Notes: generated by a model not told the origin, from the letters alone. Shown: positions 7,865 through 17,613, numbered from the stretch's first letter. The stretch is 64,000 bases of DNA from an uncultured Bacteroidales bacterium (GCA_934680015.1 CAKUSP010000003.1:124001-188000), one strand, 5' to 3'. Numbers and translations are program-made.

Positions 7865-9223
7865 CTATTTTTTTGCGGCAGCTGCGCGCGCACGCATAAT
7901 ACCCATAACCTGTCCTTTATACTGACGAATATAGTCAAGAAGCGGAATGTTTGCAGGACAACTATACAAACAACACCCGCATTCTATACAATCTTGAACT
8001 GCATTCTTCTCCAAGCCATCTACATCGCTGACAGCACCTAACCTCTTCAAGAGAAATGGCTCTAGACCCATAGGACACGCATCTGCACAACGCCCACACC
8101 TTATACAAGCAGATTCTGGTTTACGGAGCGTAGCCTCCTTACTAAGATATAGGATAGATGACGATCCTTTTACACATGACGCATCAATATTAGATATGGC
8201 TTTTCCCATCATAGGTCCGCCACTTATTATCTTAGCTGCGCCCTCAGGAATCCCTCCGGCATATTCTGCGATATAACTTAACGGAGTTCCTATTCTAAAT
8301 AGGTAATTATGTTGTTTTTCAACAGGCAGGCAATCTCCAGTGATGGTAAGCGTGTTAGTCACAAGCGGCTTATTTTTCTGAACTGCTTCGTATACAGCTA
8401 GTGCAGTCGCCACATTCTGTACCACGGCGCCCACACTTATAGGAAGGCCACCGGATTTAACCTGGCGATGCATAACAGCATCTATTAGTTGTTTCTCACC
8501 TCCTTGTGGATACCGTTTTTTCAAAGAAAGCACTTCTATCCCCTTGTAAGGAAGTTCCGCTAATGCATGTGTCATTGCCTCAATGGCCTCTGGTTTATTT
8601 TCTTCGATTCCAATCACGGTTCTACACCCACCTAAGACTTTTTGCATTATGGCAGCACCCACGATTATCTCCTTAGTACGCTCTAACATTATGCGAAAGT
8701 CGCTAGTCAGATAAGGTTCACACTCAGCTCCATTTAGGATAAGACATTCTGCTTTACTTCCTGGTGCAGGATTCAGTTTTACATGTGTCGGGAAAGTGGC
8801 ACCACCCAGGCCTACAACTCCATTGTTCTTAACGCGTGAAAGTATAAAGTCCTTATCTTCAGGAATATCCGTTTTTAACTCAGTAGTAAGATCTATACCT
8901 TCTGCCCATTCATCGCCTTCTACGGCTATTTCTATGTGTGGGATCATTTTTCCAGCCAAATCAGCACGTGCAGATATAGACTTTACTGTGCCACTTACAG
9001 GAGAATGAATAAATGCTGAGATAAATCCAGATGGTTCTGCTATTACCTGTCCTGCTTTTACCTTATCCCCCACAGAAACCACAGGAGTAGCCGGAGCGCC
9101 TAGATGCTGCGACATAGACACATACATTGTCTGAGGCAAAGGCAAAACTTCTATGGCGCAATTCCTGGAGAATTTTGAATCTGCAGGATGAACACCACCG
9201 ATACTAAATGTAACTTTACGCAT
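7865..9223 (-). CDS. rnfC: Rnf complex subunit RnfC, NADH/FMN/Fe-S
   Basis: 452 residues. The N-terminal domain carries the GGVHP motif of RnfC. The centre has the NADH/FMN-binding region (GLGGATFPTHVKL and GAECEPYLTSDF), matching Nqo1-type proteins. Two 4Fe-4S motifs lie near the C-terminus (CIRCGRCADACP and CIECGCCLYSCP). RnfC is the peripheral cytoplasmic subunit that exchanges electrons with NAD+. Its start codon overlaps the end of rnfB by 8 bases (ATGCGTAA), a sign of translational coupling. Confidence 0.97.
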   Translation of the reverse strand: MRKVTFSIGGVHPADSKFSRNCAIEVLPLPQTMYVSMSQHLGAPATPVVSVGDKVKAGQVIAEPSGFISAFIHSPVSGTVKSISARADLAGKMIPHIEIAVEGDEWAEGIDLTTELKTDIPEDKDFILSRVKNNGVVGLGGATFPTHVKLNPAPGSKAECLILNGAECEPYLTSDFRIMLERTKEIIVGAAIMQKVLGGCRTVIGIEENKPEAIEAMTHALAELPYKGIEVLSLKKRYPQGGEKQLIDAVMHRQVKSGGLPISVGAVVQNVATALAVYEAVQKNKPLVTNTLTITGDCLPVEKQHNYLFRIGTPLSYIAEYAGGIPEGAAKIISGGPMMGKAISNIDASCVKGSSSILYLSKEATLRKPESACIRCGRCADACPMGLEPFLLKRLGAVSDVDGLEKNAVQDCIECGCCLYSCPANIPLLDYIRQYKGQVMGIMRARAAAAKK

Positions 9224-10160
9224 TATTTTCCTCCTTTTTCTCTGTTACAGGTTTCACATTGGCATTTTCAACTGCAGCAGCTTCACGTGCCTTCTTTACA
9301 CGCTCTGCAATTCTATTTTTCAATGCCTCCTTATCTAAAGGTTTAGGGAATCCAACACCATGAATAGATCCTGTCGGACAAACAGCCTCACACTCACGAC
9401 ATAGCTTACATTTATTAAAGTCTATATAAGCTAAATTATTTTCAATAATTATAGCACCATGCGTACAAGTTTTTGCACACATGCCACACCCTATACATGC
9501 AGCGCTACATGCCTTTCTAGCTACTGGCCCTTTGTCTTTGTTAACACATGAAACATAGACACGCATCGAACGAGGTCCCTTGTTACGCAACTCTATAATC
9601 GATTTAGGACAAGCCTTAGCACAAGCCCCACACGCTGTACACTTACTTTCATCCACTTCTGGAAGTCCAGTAGTAGGATTCATGGTAATAGCGCCAAACA
9701 TACATGCTGACACACAATCTCCACAACCAAGGCATCCATAAGGACATCCCGTATCTCCACTATATAAAGCAGCCTTTACCTTACATGATTTGGCACCATC
9801 GTAAATATTAAGACGCACGCGAGCAGAACAGCTCCCATTACAACGCACAACAGCTACCATAGGTGCTTGTTCTTTAACCGTATAGCCCAAAATACCTGCA
9901 ATTTTCCGCATCACCTCATTACCGCCAACAGGGCAATAATTATTATCTAAATTACCAGCCTCCACAGCAGCTTGGGCAAATGCTCTACACCCCGCATAAC
10001 CACATCCGCCACAATTGGCCCCAGGCATAACTTTCTCTACCTCGTCTATTCGAGGGTCCTCTTCCACCTTGAACTTCTTCGCTATCAGATACAAAACAAG
10101 TGCAAGCACCAGCCCTAATACTGATAAAACGACAATAGTTAGGATAATAGTATTCGTCAT
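9216..10160 (-). CDS. rnfB: Rnf complex subunit RnfB, ferredoxin-like
   Basis: 314 residues. An N-terminal membrane helix (about 5-28) is followed by the RnfB-specific cluster motif CGGCGYAGC, then several 4Fe-4S motifs (CLGCGDCVSAC, CTACGACAKACP, CIGCGMCAKTC, CKLCRECEAVCP). A long charged C-terminal tail ends the protein. RnfB is the entry point for electrons from reduced ferredoxin. It overlaps the upstream rseC-like gene by 4 bases (ATGA) and rnfC by 8. Confidence 0.97.
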   Translation of the reverse strand: MTNTIILTIVVLSVLGLVLALVLYLIAKKFKVEEDPRIDEVEKVMPGANCGGCGYAGCRAFAQAAVEAGNLDNNYCPVGGNEVMRKIAGILGYTVKEQAPMVAVVRCNGSCSARVRLNIYDGAKSCKVKAALYSGDTGCPYGCLGCGDCVSACMFGAITMNPTTGLPEVDESKCTACGACAKACPKSIIELRNKGPRSMRVYVSCVNKDKGPVARKACSAACIGCGMCAKTCTHGAIIIENNLAYIDFNKCKLCRECEAVCPTGSIHGVGFPKPLDKEALKNRIAERVKKAREAAAVENANVKPVTEKKEENNA

Positions 10161-10567
10161 TTCTTCTTAATATAAAAAGTATATTCGTTTTTTAATAAGT
10201 TGCGTAACAAATATATAACTAAATAGTAGCAAGCGACTATTCCTATCGCACCTAGCCCACAAGCGATTTCACCGACGCCCAAAGAGCTTAGAATCAATAA
10301 CATCGCTGTCATCAGAATCAAAGGAAATACATAAGCAACCCACACGGCCTTCATCCCCAGCGAGCGCTTCATATTCACCCAGACCTCTTCTCCTACTTCA
10401 TATCCTGGGGCCAAAGGAACCTCTATCTGCTTTTTTTTTAGCTCTGACATTCCACATAAGGAAACAGCATGACAAGAAGAACAAGCATCCTGAGCAATAA
10501 TCTCAACAACTATCCCTTGAGGAGTAATATCCACTATTCTGCCTATGTGTTTAATTTCTTCTACCAT
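10157..10567 (-). CDS. rseC: RseC/MucC-like protein
   Basis: 136 residues. The N-terminal part has the cysteine motif CSSCHAVSLCG typical of RseC (positive regulator of sigma-E or SoxR-reducing system subunit), followed by two membrane helices at about 72-115. In many Bacteroidota the gene precedes rnfB, as here, suggesting a redox role linked to Rnf rather than sigma-E control. Its start overlaps the end of dnaB by 7 bases (10561-10567) and its stop overlaps rnfB by 4. Confidence 0.9.
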   Translation of the reverse strand: MVEEIKHIGRIVDITPQGIVVEIIAQDACSSCHAVSLCGMSELKKKQIEVPLAPGYEVGEEVWVNMKRSLGMKAVWVAYVFPLILMTAMLLILSSLGVGEIACGLGAIGIVACYYLVIYLLRNLLKNEYTFYIKKK

Positions 10568-12036
10568 GTCTGCGAATCAGGCTGAATGTCATAGTCAGAA
10601 GCAATATTCATCTTCGACTCATACTCTGGGGTATCCTCATAGAGAGCATCGCTTACTTCTACAAACTTTAGACGTTCTCCCTTATATAGCATATCTATAT
10701 CCTTTGTCTCTCCGTTACGGTGCTTTGCTATGATTATCTGTGTTTTCTCCTTATCTTGAGGTCCTTCAGAAAGGCCTAGAAAATCCGGTCTATGAATAAA
10801 GATAACCATATCAGCGTCCTGCTCAATACTTCCGGATTCTCGCAAGTCTGACAGAATAGGCTTTCCGCCACCGCCCTGTCGCTGAACAGAATTTCTTGAC
10901 AGCTGTGATAATGCTATAATAGCCACATTCAATTCCTTAGCCGTACCTTTTAACATACGCGATATGGCAGCGACTTCCTGCTCGCGCATACCCTTTGTAT
11001 CACTAGGGCCTTGCATAAGCTGAAGGTAATCGACGATTATAAGCCTTACACCTTTTTGCTTCACGAGAGCTTTTGCCTTCGTGCGGAATTCCATAATAGG
11101 AAGACCAGGAGTCTCATCTACATATAAAGGAGCTTTTCTTAAGCGACTTAGACTTTGTTCAAGTAAATTCCACTCATCGTTTTCAAGCTTCACTCCCCCC
11201 TTTATTTTATCCGCACTTAATCCAGACTCAGAAGTCATAAGACGCATAGCAAGCGAAATGGAAGACATCTCCAAAGAAAAAAATGCCACTGGGATATTAT
11301 TATCCACTGCCGCATTCCTTGCCACATTAAGGGAAAATGCAGTTTTACCTACTGAAGGACGAGCCGCCAATATTATCAAATCCGAGGGCTGCCATCCGTT
11401 AGTAACCTTATCTAGAGAAGGGAAGCCCGACGGAACGCCACTAAGCCCTTCTTTTTTCTGCATATCGTCAAGACGATCAAGCGCTTGGTTAATAATAGAA
11501 CCTATATCTTGAACACCCTGTTTATCACTGCTTTGAGTTGCCTTAAAAACATCAGTGAGCGACCTATCCACAAGGTCATCCACATTCAATTCTTCGTCGT
11601 ACGAGTTCTTAAGGATATCATGCGCTGCCGTAATCAAATCCCGCTGAATAGCTTTCTGCTTCAATATCGAAATATACGACTCAATATGGGCAGCTGATCC
11701 TATCTTGCCAGCCAAATCCGCGAGTTCGGAAGGTCCTCCTACAGCTTCGAGCTTCCCTTGCTGGATTAATTTACTTGCTACGGTTATAGCATCAATTGGC
11801 TGATGTTCATTAACCAAAGCAGACATGGCTTCAAATATGAAGCGATGTCTTTCCGAATAAAAACAATTCGGCTTAAGAGAATCTATTGCATCATCGATAC
11901 AAGCCGGCTCCAATAGCATCGCACCGAGCACAGCTTCCTCAACATCAAGCGCTTGAGGTGGAGTCATCCCCATCAAGCGTCCGATTTCATCAACTACTGC
12001 TGTATCAGATATAGATTTTCTTTTACGCTCTGCCAT
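10561..12036 (-). CDS. dnaB: Replicative DNA helicase DnaB
   Basis: 491 residues. The N-terminal DnaB domain (about 25-130, beginning PPQALDVEEAVLGAMLL) is followed by a RecA-like ATPase domain. The Walker A region is ARPSVGKTA near 225-235, Walker B is RLIIVDYLQLM, and the DnaB motif SQLSRNSVQ and the arginine-finger region ESGSIEQDADMV are present. It is the hexameric helicase that unwinds DNA at the fork. It lies two bases after the zinc-ribbon gene and overlaps the rseC-like gene, so it is co-transcribed with the Rnf genes, which is unexpected for a replication gene. No intein is present. Confidence 0.97.
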   Translation of the reverse strand: MAERKRKSISDTAVVDEIGRLMGMTPPQALDVEEAVLGAMLLEPACIDDAIDSLKPNCFYSERHRFIFEAMSALVNEHQPIDAITVASKLIQQGKLEAVGGPSELADLAGKIGSAAHIESYISILKQKAIQRDLITAAHDILKNSYDEELNVDDLVDRSLTDVFKATQSSDKQGVQDIGSIINQALDRLDDMQKKEGLSGVPSGFPSLDKVTNGWQPSDLIILAARPSVGKTAFSLNVARNAAVDNNIPVAFFSLEMSSISLAMRLMTSESGLSADKIKGGVKLENDEWNLLEQSLSRLRKAPLYVDETPGLPIMEFRTKAKALVKQKGVRLIIVDYLQLMQGPSDTKGMREQEVAAISRMLKGTAKELNVAIIALSQLSRNSVQRQGGGGKPILSDLRESGSIEQDADMVIFIHRPDFLGLSEGPQDKEKTQIIIAKHRNGETKDIDMLYKGERLKFVEVSDALYEDTPEYESKMNIASDYDIQPDSQTW

Positions 12037-12038
12037 TT

Positions 12039-12857
12039 TTATTCGGCGTCAGCAAGAGGATTCACCAAGATACGTCCGCAATGCTCGCAAATAACTAATT
12101 TATCTCCAGAAGCGATGTCTACGAGTTTTTGAGGAGTAATGGCATTAAAGCATCCCCCACATGAATTCTCATAAACTGGAACAACTGCAAGATGATTATG
12201 CACACTAGCACGTATGCGATTGTATGCACTGAGTGTTCTCTCATCTAGTTTGTCTGCATAAGATTTCCTTTTAGCTTCTAGTGCATTTTCATCTTTTGAT
12301 GTGGATTCTACTATATTGTCAAGTTCTGCTTTCTTAGCAGCCAAGTCCTCTTCCCTAATAGTTATGCGATCATTAATGGCTTCTATCGCATCCTTTTTCT
12401 CTGAAATAGACATGCGCGCTTCATTTATATGTTTCTGCGCAATCTCACGAAGCAAGCCAAGGTTCTCAAGTTCCTTATTTATAGAATCAAATTCACGACT
12501 GTTTGTAATCTTTCCCAACTGTTCATGATATTTTGCAATATCATTATCAAGATCTCCAATGTCGTTCTTATTTTTTTCTATAGTAGATTCAAAACCAGAG
12601 ATAAGTTCTTTATTAGCAGCTATCTTAGACTTAAGGGAAGCCAATTCCTGCTCTATAGCCTCAACTTCCTGTGGAAGTGCACCACGAAGAGATACTATCT
12701 TATCTATCTCTGTATCGGTCTGTTGAAGTGCATATAGTACACGAAGCTTCTCTGCTACTGAAAGAGCCCCCTCTGAAAAGTTCTTCGAGAGAGAAACGAA
12801 AGTCTCACGCTGATCGATAGGCGTCTCAACTTTGCTGATTTTAACTTTTTCTGACAT
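12039..12857 (-). CDS. Coiled-coil protein with C-terminal zinc ribbon
   Basis: 272 residues. A long Glu/Lys-rich coiled coil (about 45-215) ends in a C4 zinc ribbon made of CGGC near 233 and CEHC near 257. This is the DUF164/CT398-like family, whose best studied relatives bind export or flagellar components in other phyla; its role here is unknown. It is the first gene of the dnaB-rnf cluster, with a TAACTTTG promoter box 28 bases upstream of its start. Confidence 0.85.
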   Translation of the reverse strand: MSEKVKISKVETPIDQRETFVSLSKNFSEGALSVAEKLRVLYALQQTDTEIDKIVSLRGALPQEVEAIEQELASLKSKIAANKELISGFESTIEKNKNDIGDLDNDIAKYHEQLGKITNSREFDSINKELENLGLLREIAQKHINEARMSISEKKDAIEAINDRITIREEDLAAKKAELDNIVESTSKDENALEAKRKSYADKLDERTLSAYNRIRASVHNHLAVVPVYENSCGGCFNAITPQKLVDIASGDKLVICEHCGRILVNPLADAE

Positions 12858-12885
12858 ATCTTTTTATTATTATTTTCGCGGGTCG

Positions 12886-12893
12886 CAAAGTTA
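12886..12893 (-). promoter_or_regulatory. -7 box of the zinc-ribbon/dnaB/rnf cluster
   Basis: On the complement this reads TAACTTTG, a perfect TAnnTTTG, 28 bases upstream of the ATG at 12857. No clear -33 TTG is seen at the usual spacing. It is the best candidate for the promoter driving the cluster down to 2505. Confidence 0.65.
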
Positions 12894-12905
12894 TAAAAAA
12901 GTTCG

Positions 12906-13229
12906 CTATTTTCCCATAAATCGTTTTATTTCGAGCAAACGACTTTTTATATCCTTCAAAGTTCGCAATACTTTAACATTTTTTTCTATTCTGGATCGCT
13001 CCTCTGCCATTTTTTTCTTAGCCCCTTCAATCGTTAGGCCCTCCACTTTTAACAAGTATTGTATCAACCTTAGCGTTTCGAGCTCTTCTGGCTTAAAAAG
13101 TCTATTCCCCTTTGCATTTCTTTTCGGATTTACATCTCTAGAAAAAGAATCGCACCAAAAACGAATACAACTTACACTTTCTCCCAATTCCGACGCCACC
13201 TCGCTCATCGTATAAAACATCTTTTCCAT
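12906..13229 (-). CDS. MerR-family transcriptional regulator
   Basis: 107 residues. The N-terminal half is a winged helix-turn-helix of the MerR type (FYTMSEVASELGESVSCIRFWCDSF, then GNRLFKPEELETLRLIQYLL), followed by a short helical region. It lacks the long effector domain of metal- or drug-sensing members, so the signal is unknown. It sits six bases after an M23 peptidase gene. The same arrangement (alaS, M23 peptidase, MerR) is familiar from other Bacteroidales. Confidence 0.88.
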   Translation of the reverse strand: MEKMFYTMSEVASELGESVSCIRFWCDSFSRDVNPKRNAKGNRLFKPEELETLRLIQYLLKVEGLTIEGAKKKMAEERSRIEKNVKVLRTLKDIKSRLLEIKRFMGK

Positions 13230-13235
13230 AAGCTA

Positions 13236-14186
13236 TCAATCCATCGACTGCTCCGTATTTGAAGCTAAGTAAAACATATTGGCATACTCATAAAAATCCA
13301 CAGAAGCGAAAAAGAAATTCACCGGATCGAGATAAACACCATCTTTTAGAACTTCATAATGGAGATGTGGAGCATACGAAGAGCCACTCATCCCAGTAGT
13401 ACCTATCTTCTGTCCAGCATATACACTACTTCCCCTTTTTACATTGATAGTGGAAAGATGAGCATAGCGAGTTATATGACCTGAGTTATGCGCTATGGTT
13501 ATGGTATTACCCATACCCTTATTGCTCTTTTCTATTCCCACCACTTTCCCATCTCCTGCAGCTAAAACAGGAGTACCTGTTGGTACTATTATATCTATCC
13601 CATTATGAGGGACTCTCGCCTTTAGAATAGGATTGGTTTTACTGCCTATCGAAGCCCCTATCTGTGTAAATGAGATATCGGAAAGGGGTAAATGCATAGG
13701 CGGAAGACTATTCTGTGGGGTCGAAGCCACTTTAACTAGGGCTTCGCGAAGATTGGCCTCCACAGAAAACATCTTAATGTACATAGAATCCGATTTAGCA
13801 GCAGCATATGATATAAGGCTAGTATTCATATCATAATCATCCGAAAAAGCGGTAAGCGACTGTATAGGGTCTACAGAAGGGGCATGAGACTGAAAAACAT
13901 CACCATATATTTTTTCATCTTTTAGCTCCAAGCCAGAAATAACATCCTCGAGAAGCTCCTGTTGAGGAAGTAATTGCGGATACAATTTTTCATACATCTT
14001 ATTCTCCCTTTTAAGTCTGCCCTCTACATCCGTATTAATAGTCAACGCAAAAATAGCATAGACAACAAGCGTGACTACAAAAGCACACGCAGCTGCCAAT
14101 CCTAAGAATCGCAAAACTCGCTGATATGGCTTGTCCGACTCCTTTAAAAGAAAATCCGATCCTATCTTATATCGATGATCACCCAT
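13236..14186 (-). CDS. M23-family metallopeptidase, membrane-anchored
   Basis: 316 residues. One membrane helix (about 29-52) is followed by a linker and a C-terminal LytM/M23 domain. The zinc ligands are seen as HNGID and the HLHYEV block, with GKVVGIEKSNKGMGN between. Members cut peptide bridges in peptidoglycan or act as regulators of amidases. It overlaps the second M23 gene by 8 bases (14179-14186), so the two are translated together. Paralogue of the next gene but clearly diverged. Confidence 0.93.
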   Translation of the reverse strand: MGDHRYKIGSDFLLKESDKPYQRVLRFLGLAAACAFVVTLVVYAIFALTINTDVEGRLKRENKMYEKLYPQLLPQQELLEDVISGLELKDEKIYGDVFQSHAPSVDPIQSLTAFSDDYDMNTSLISYAAAKSDSMYIKMFSVEANLREALVKVASTPQNSLPPMHLPLSDISFTQIGASIGSKTNPILKARVPHNGIDIIVPTGTPVLAAGDGKVVGIEKSNKGMGNTITIAHNSGHITRYAHLSTINVKRGSSVYAGQKIGTTGMSGSSYAPHLHYEVLKDGVYLDPVNFFFASVDFYEYANMFYLASNTEQSMD

Positions 14187-15171
14187 TGTCAGAATGTTCT
14201 GATTCTTCTTTAACCTTATCAGTCATAGCTTTATATTCATCAGCGCCCATAGTCAAATCCATAAAAGACATAGGATCGACTTGCCTGTTTCTATAAAGCA
14301 CCTCATAATGAAGATGTGGCCCAGTCGAAGCACCTGTATTCCCAACTGTCCCTATGATCTGGCCACGCTTCACTACATCTCCTCTATCTACCATTATCTT
14401 CTGCATATGAGCATATCTTGTCTTATAGCCAAATCCATGATTTACAACCACCTCATTACCATACCCAAAGAAGTTGTACTTAACTTTCTCTACTACACCA
14501 TCTCCCGTGCAGAAAATTTCAGGACCCACCTTTCCTGTGGCAAAATCCACTCCTTCGTGGAATATTCTCACTTTTCTTATTGGATGAACCCTATATCCAA
14601 ACGGACTAGAGATACGGTAACTTCCAACCGAAGGGACAATAGGAGGAACAGATGGCATGCAAGATGTCAATTTATCAGCATGTTCTGATACTAAAGCGAC
14701 TTCGTCAAGAGCCTTGCTCTGTATATACGAGCGTTTAGTCAGTATATCCATTCTCTTCACCATCTGCTTCAGTAAAGGGGATCCGCCAAGCTCGTCTAAA
14801 TAAGCATATCGATTAACTCCTCCGAATCCCGCCTTCTTTACATCTTCTGGAATTTCGTCCAGGCCGAATATTGAACGATAAACATCATCGTCTCTTTTTT
14901 CGATGCCATACAAAGCTGTTTCTGCCAAATCCATCTCATGGTCTATCATTTTGAACTTGGCCACCCACTCAGCATTTTCTTTTTTCAGGCGTGCCGTTTT
15001 AGGCAGATCTAACCTAAGTACCTTAGTGTATATCACGATATACAAGACCATAAAAACCACTATTACAGCCATAAAGGCTAATACCTTCAAAGCTACTGTT
15101 CCTTTTGAGTCTTCATGGACCTCGTACATCAAGGTCTTCTCATTATAGATGTATCTACTGAATTTTTTCAT
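14179..15171 (-). CDS. M23-family metallopeptidase, membrane-anchored
   Basis: 330 residues. One membrane helix (about 26-48), a helical linker, then an M23 domain from about 180. The zinc motifs are HEGVD and GPHLHYEV, with GDGVVEKVKYNFFGYGN and RYAHM typical of lysostaphin-like enzymes. Conserved residues suggest an active endopeptidase facing the periplasm. It lies one base or so from the LptG-type/Fmt ORF upstream and overlaps its paralogue downstream. Confidence 0.95.
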   Translation of the reverse strand: MKKFSRYIYNEKTLMYEVHEDSKGTVALKVLAFMAVIVVFMVLYIVIYTKVLRLDLPKTARLKKENAEWVAKFKMIDHEMDLAETALYGIEKRDDDVYRSIFGLDEIPEDVKKAGFGGVNRYAYLDELGGSPLLKQMVKRMDILTKRSYIQSKALDEVALVSEHADKLTSCMPSVPPIVPSVGSYRISSPFGYRVHPIRKVRIFHEGVDFATGKVGPEIFCTGDGVVEKVKYNFFGYGNEVVVNHGFGYKTRYAHMQKIMVDRGDVVKRGQIIGTVGNTGASTGPHLHYEVLYRNRQVDPMSFMDLTMGADEYKAMTDKVKEESEHSDNG

Positions 15172-17604
15172 CTATTTATTTCTTAATCGGGCCAATTCCG
15201 CCTTCGACGTTCCACAAAGAGCCCGCCACTGCTGTGGATTACGGAATCCATTTAGAAAATCCACCACATTCATTCGCTTCTTACCACTTAACTGCACATC
15301 ATCTACACTGATCGCACCATCTAAAGTAGCTATGGCTAAATATGTTTTACCATCTGAGAGTATCGTGCCTGGAGCTACACCTTCCGCTTTATCTATTATA
15401 TGTGAAGCATATATCTTTAAGGAAATAGGGGCCTCTTCTTCCTTTTGAATCATAGTATAAGCACAAGGATATGGGCTCAATCCTCTTATCAAGTTATGTA
15501 TCTGAAGTGATGAATCGTTCCAATCTATATTTTGCAGTTCAGGTGTCAACTTTGGCGCTGGTTTAAGGACTTCACTTCCCTGAACGAAACTACGCTGAAC
15601 ACGAGTTTCCACACTATGTTCTATTATCCCCTCCACTGTTTGAAGTACCAGTGCCGAACCAGCTTCCATCAACTTATCATGAATAGTCCCAGCATCGTCT
15701 TGTGGGGTAATTCTGCACTCTTGACGTAAAATAATCCCCCCCGTGTCTATATTTTGATCAATCATAAATGTAGTCACACCAGTGATTCTTTCACCATTTA
15801 TAACAGCCCAATTAATAGGCGCAGCACCTCTGTACTGAGGCAACAATGCAGCATGAAGATTAAAAGTACCCAATTTAGGCATTTTCCACACTTCCTCGGG
15901 CAACATTCTAAAAGCCACTACAACAAACAAATCTGCCTTAAAAGCCTTTAATTGAGATAAAAACTCAGGATCTTTAAGTTTTAAAGGCTGAAGTACAGGT
16001 ATATTATGCTCTACAGCATATTTTTTTACAGAACTCTCATTAACCTTAAGTCCTCTTCCACTAGGCTTATCCGCTACGGTCACTACTCCTACTACTTTAT
16101 ATCCATGTTTTATAAGATTATCAAGTGGAGCCACCGCGAACTCCGGAGTACCCATATAAACGATACGTGTCTTATGAAGCATATTCGAAATTTTACTACC
16201 TAACCTTTTAAATTGTAATTTTAAACTTCCCGTTTTCAACGACGAGTCATGCACGGCCTTCCACGATAGATATAGACCTATAGGGAAAAGTACAAGCGCA
16301 GAAATAAATGCACCCCAGAATGGAGGAACAGCGCCGTCATTAGCCAATTTTGTTCCAGAAATATCTATCACCCAATACAACACGAAGAAAAGCACAGAGA
16401 TTATAGCACTGGTTCCTAGACCACCTTTTCCGATCAAAGCGCCCAAAGGTGCTCCTATGAAAAACAATATAAAACAAGCCAATGCCTGAGCAAAGCGCTT
16501 CAATATTTCTACGTCCGTTCTTCTAAGATAGAAATGATCAACATAATTCTCACTACTAAAATTATTTAGATCTGAGGCCATGTAATTAGCCCTATCCCTT
16601 GATCTTTCAAGTGCATTTATCTTAGCTTTACGACTCTTCCACTTACCAAAATTAGCGGATGCGAAATTCTGGCTGGCTTTACTTGTATACGAAGTGTCTA
16701 ACTGGTTTTTAAAAGTAAAGTAATTATCCTTAGATAACTCCTCATAATGTTTTTTATAAGAGGTCTGCGTTACAGTGTTCAAAGAATCATGCTCTACTAC
16801 AAGAGAACTCAATTTCTGCGCTTTAATCTGATTACCATATCTAGCATCATTCGATTTCTCAAAAGCATAATTAGATAAAGGAATTATTAACTGTTGCTTA
16901 TCAAAGGCTATTCGCTGAAGTTGATGTTCTTGTGTCCCATTTTTGCGATTATTATCTTCTTGATAATTAACACCATTATACAATGTAAAAATCAAATAAT
17001 CCTTCGCTTTCGAAAGACGCATGGTCGCAGAATCAGCTATGGTTACCGATACATTTCCTTTCTTCTTCGTGTGGTCATACACCATAACCGAATGCATCAT
17101 TCCATCTTCACTTTGATCCTCCACCCTTATAACATAATTTTCAATCCCGTCATAAAAAGTTCCTGACGGGATTTTAATTTCAGATTTTGTCTTACCTATG
17201 TCATCTCGAAGAGTATAAATCTCATTGTATGCCTTAGGAACCAGATTATTCCCGACAAAAAAAGCAGCAACCGCGATAATGGCCGACACTATAGTAAGTG
17301 GCGTCATAACCCTGACTAAAGATATGCCACTAGCCTTTATAGCCATAAGCTCATTATTTTCCGTCATCTGCCCCATAACCATCATGGAAGACAGAAGTGT
17401 AGCCAAAGGAAGCGCCATCGGAAGGATGGTACAAGTTCCCCACATTAAAAATTCGAGTATTACCTTAAAACCAAGTCCTTTCCCGACAAGTTCATCAATA
17501 TATACCCAAAGGAACTGCATAACGAGGATGAACACCACGACAAGCAGAACCGCAATAAACGGTCCTACAAATGCCTTAAGTATAAATCGGTCCAGCCTCT
17601 TCAT
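15172..17604 (-). CDS. fmt: LptG-type permease fused to methionyl-tRNA formyltransferase
   Basis: One uninterrupted 810-codon frame with two unrelated parts. Residues 1 to about 474 are a YjgP/YjgQ (LptF/LptG) permease: three N-terminal helices, a periplasmic beta domain at about 140-350, then three helices. LptF/G move lipopolysaccharide from the inner membrane to the Lpt bridge. Residues about 475-810 are a complete Fmt, starting MLHKTRIVYMGTPEFAV, with LNLHAALLPQYRGAAPINWA-type formyl-folate site (FNLHAALLPQYRG) and the C-terminal tRNA-binding domain. Fmt formylates initiator Met-tRNA. ATG codon 475 at 16182-16180 sits exactly where a free Fmt would begin, but has no clear ribosome site. 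It follows alaS by nine bases. Confidence 0.9.
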   Translation of the reverse strand: MKRLDRFILKAFVGPFIAVLLVVVFILVMQFLWVYIDELVGKGLGFKVILEFLMWGTCTILPMALPLATLLSSMMVMGQMTENNELMAIKASGISLVRVMTPLTIVSAIIAVAAFFVGNNLVPKAYNEIYTLRDDIGKTKSEIKIPSGTFYDGIENYVIRVEDQSEDGMMHSVMVYDHTKKKGNVSVTIADSATMRLSKAKDYLIFTLYNGVNYQEDNNRKNGTQEHQLQRIAFDKQQLIIPLSNYAFEKSNDARYGNQIKAQKLSSLVVEHDSLNTVTQTSYKKHYEELSKDNYFTFKNQLDTSYTSKASQNFASANFGKWKSRKAKINALERSRDRANYMASDLNNFSSENYVDHFYLRRTDVEILKRFAQALACFILFFIGAPLGALIGKGGLGTSAIISVLFFVLYWVIDISGTKLANDGAVPPFWGAFISALVLFPIGLYLSWKAVHDSSLKTGSLKLQFKRLGSKISNMLHKTRIVYMGTPEFAVAPLDNLIKHGYKVVGVVTVADKPSGRGLKVNESSVKKYAVEHNIPVLQPLKLKDPEFLSQLKAFKADLFVVVAFRMLPEEVWKMPKLGTFNLHAALLPQYRGAAPINWAVINGERITGVTTFMIDQNIDTGGIILRQECRITPQDDAGTIHDKLMEAGSALVLQTVEGIIEHSVETRVQRSFVQGSEVLKPAPKLTPELQNIDWNDSSLQIHNLIRGLSPYPCAYTMIQKEEEAPISLKIYASHIIDKAEGVAPGTILSDGKTYLAIATLDGAISVDDVQLSGKKRMNVVDFLNGFRNPQQWRALCGTSKAELARLRNK

Positions 17605-17613
17605 TCCCTAAAT

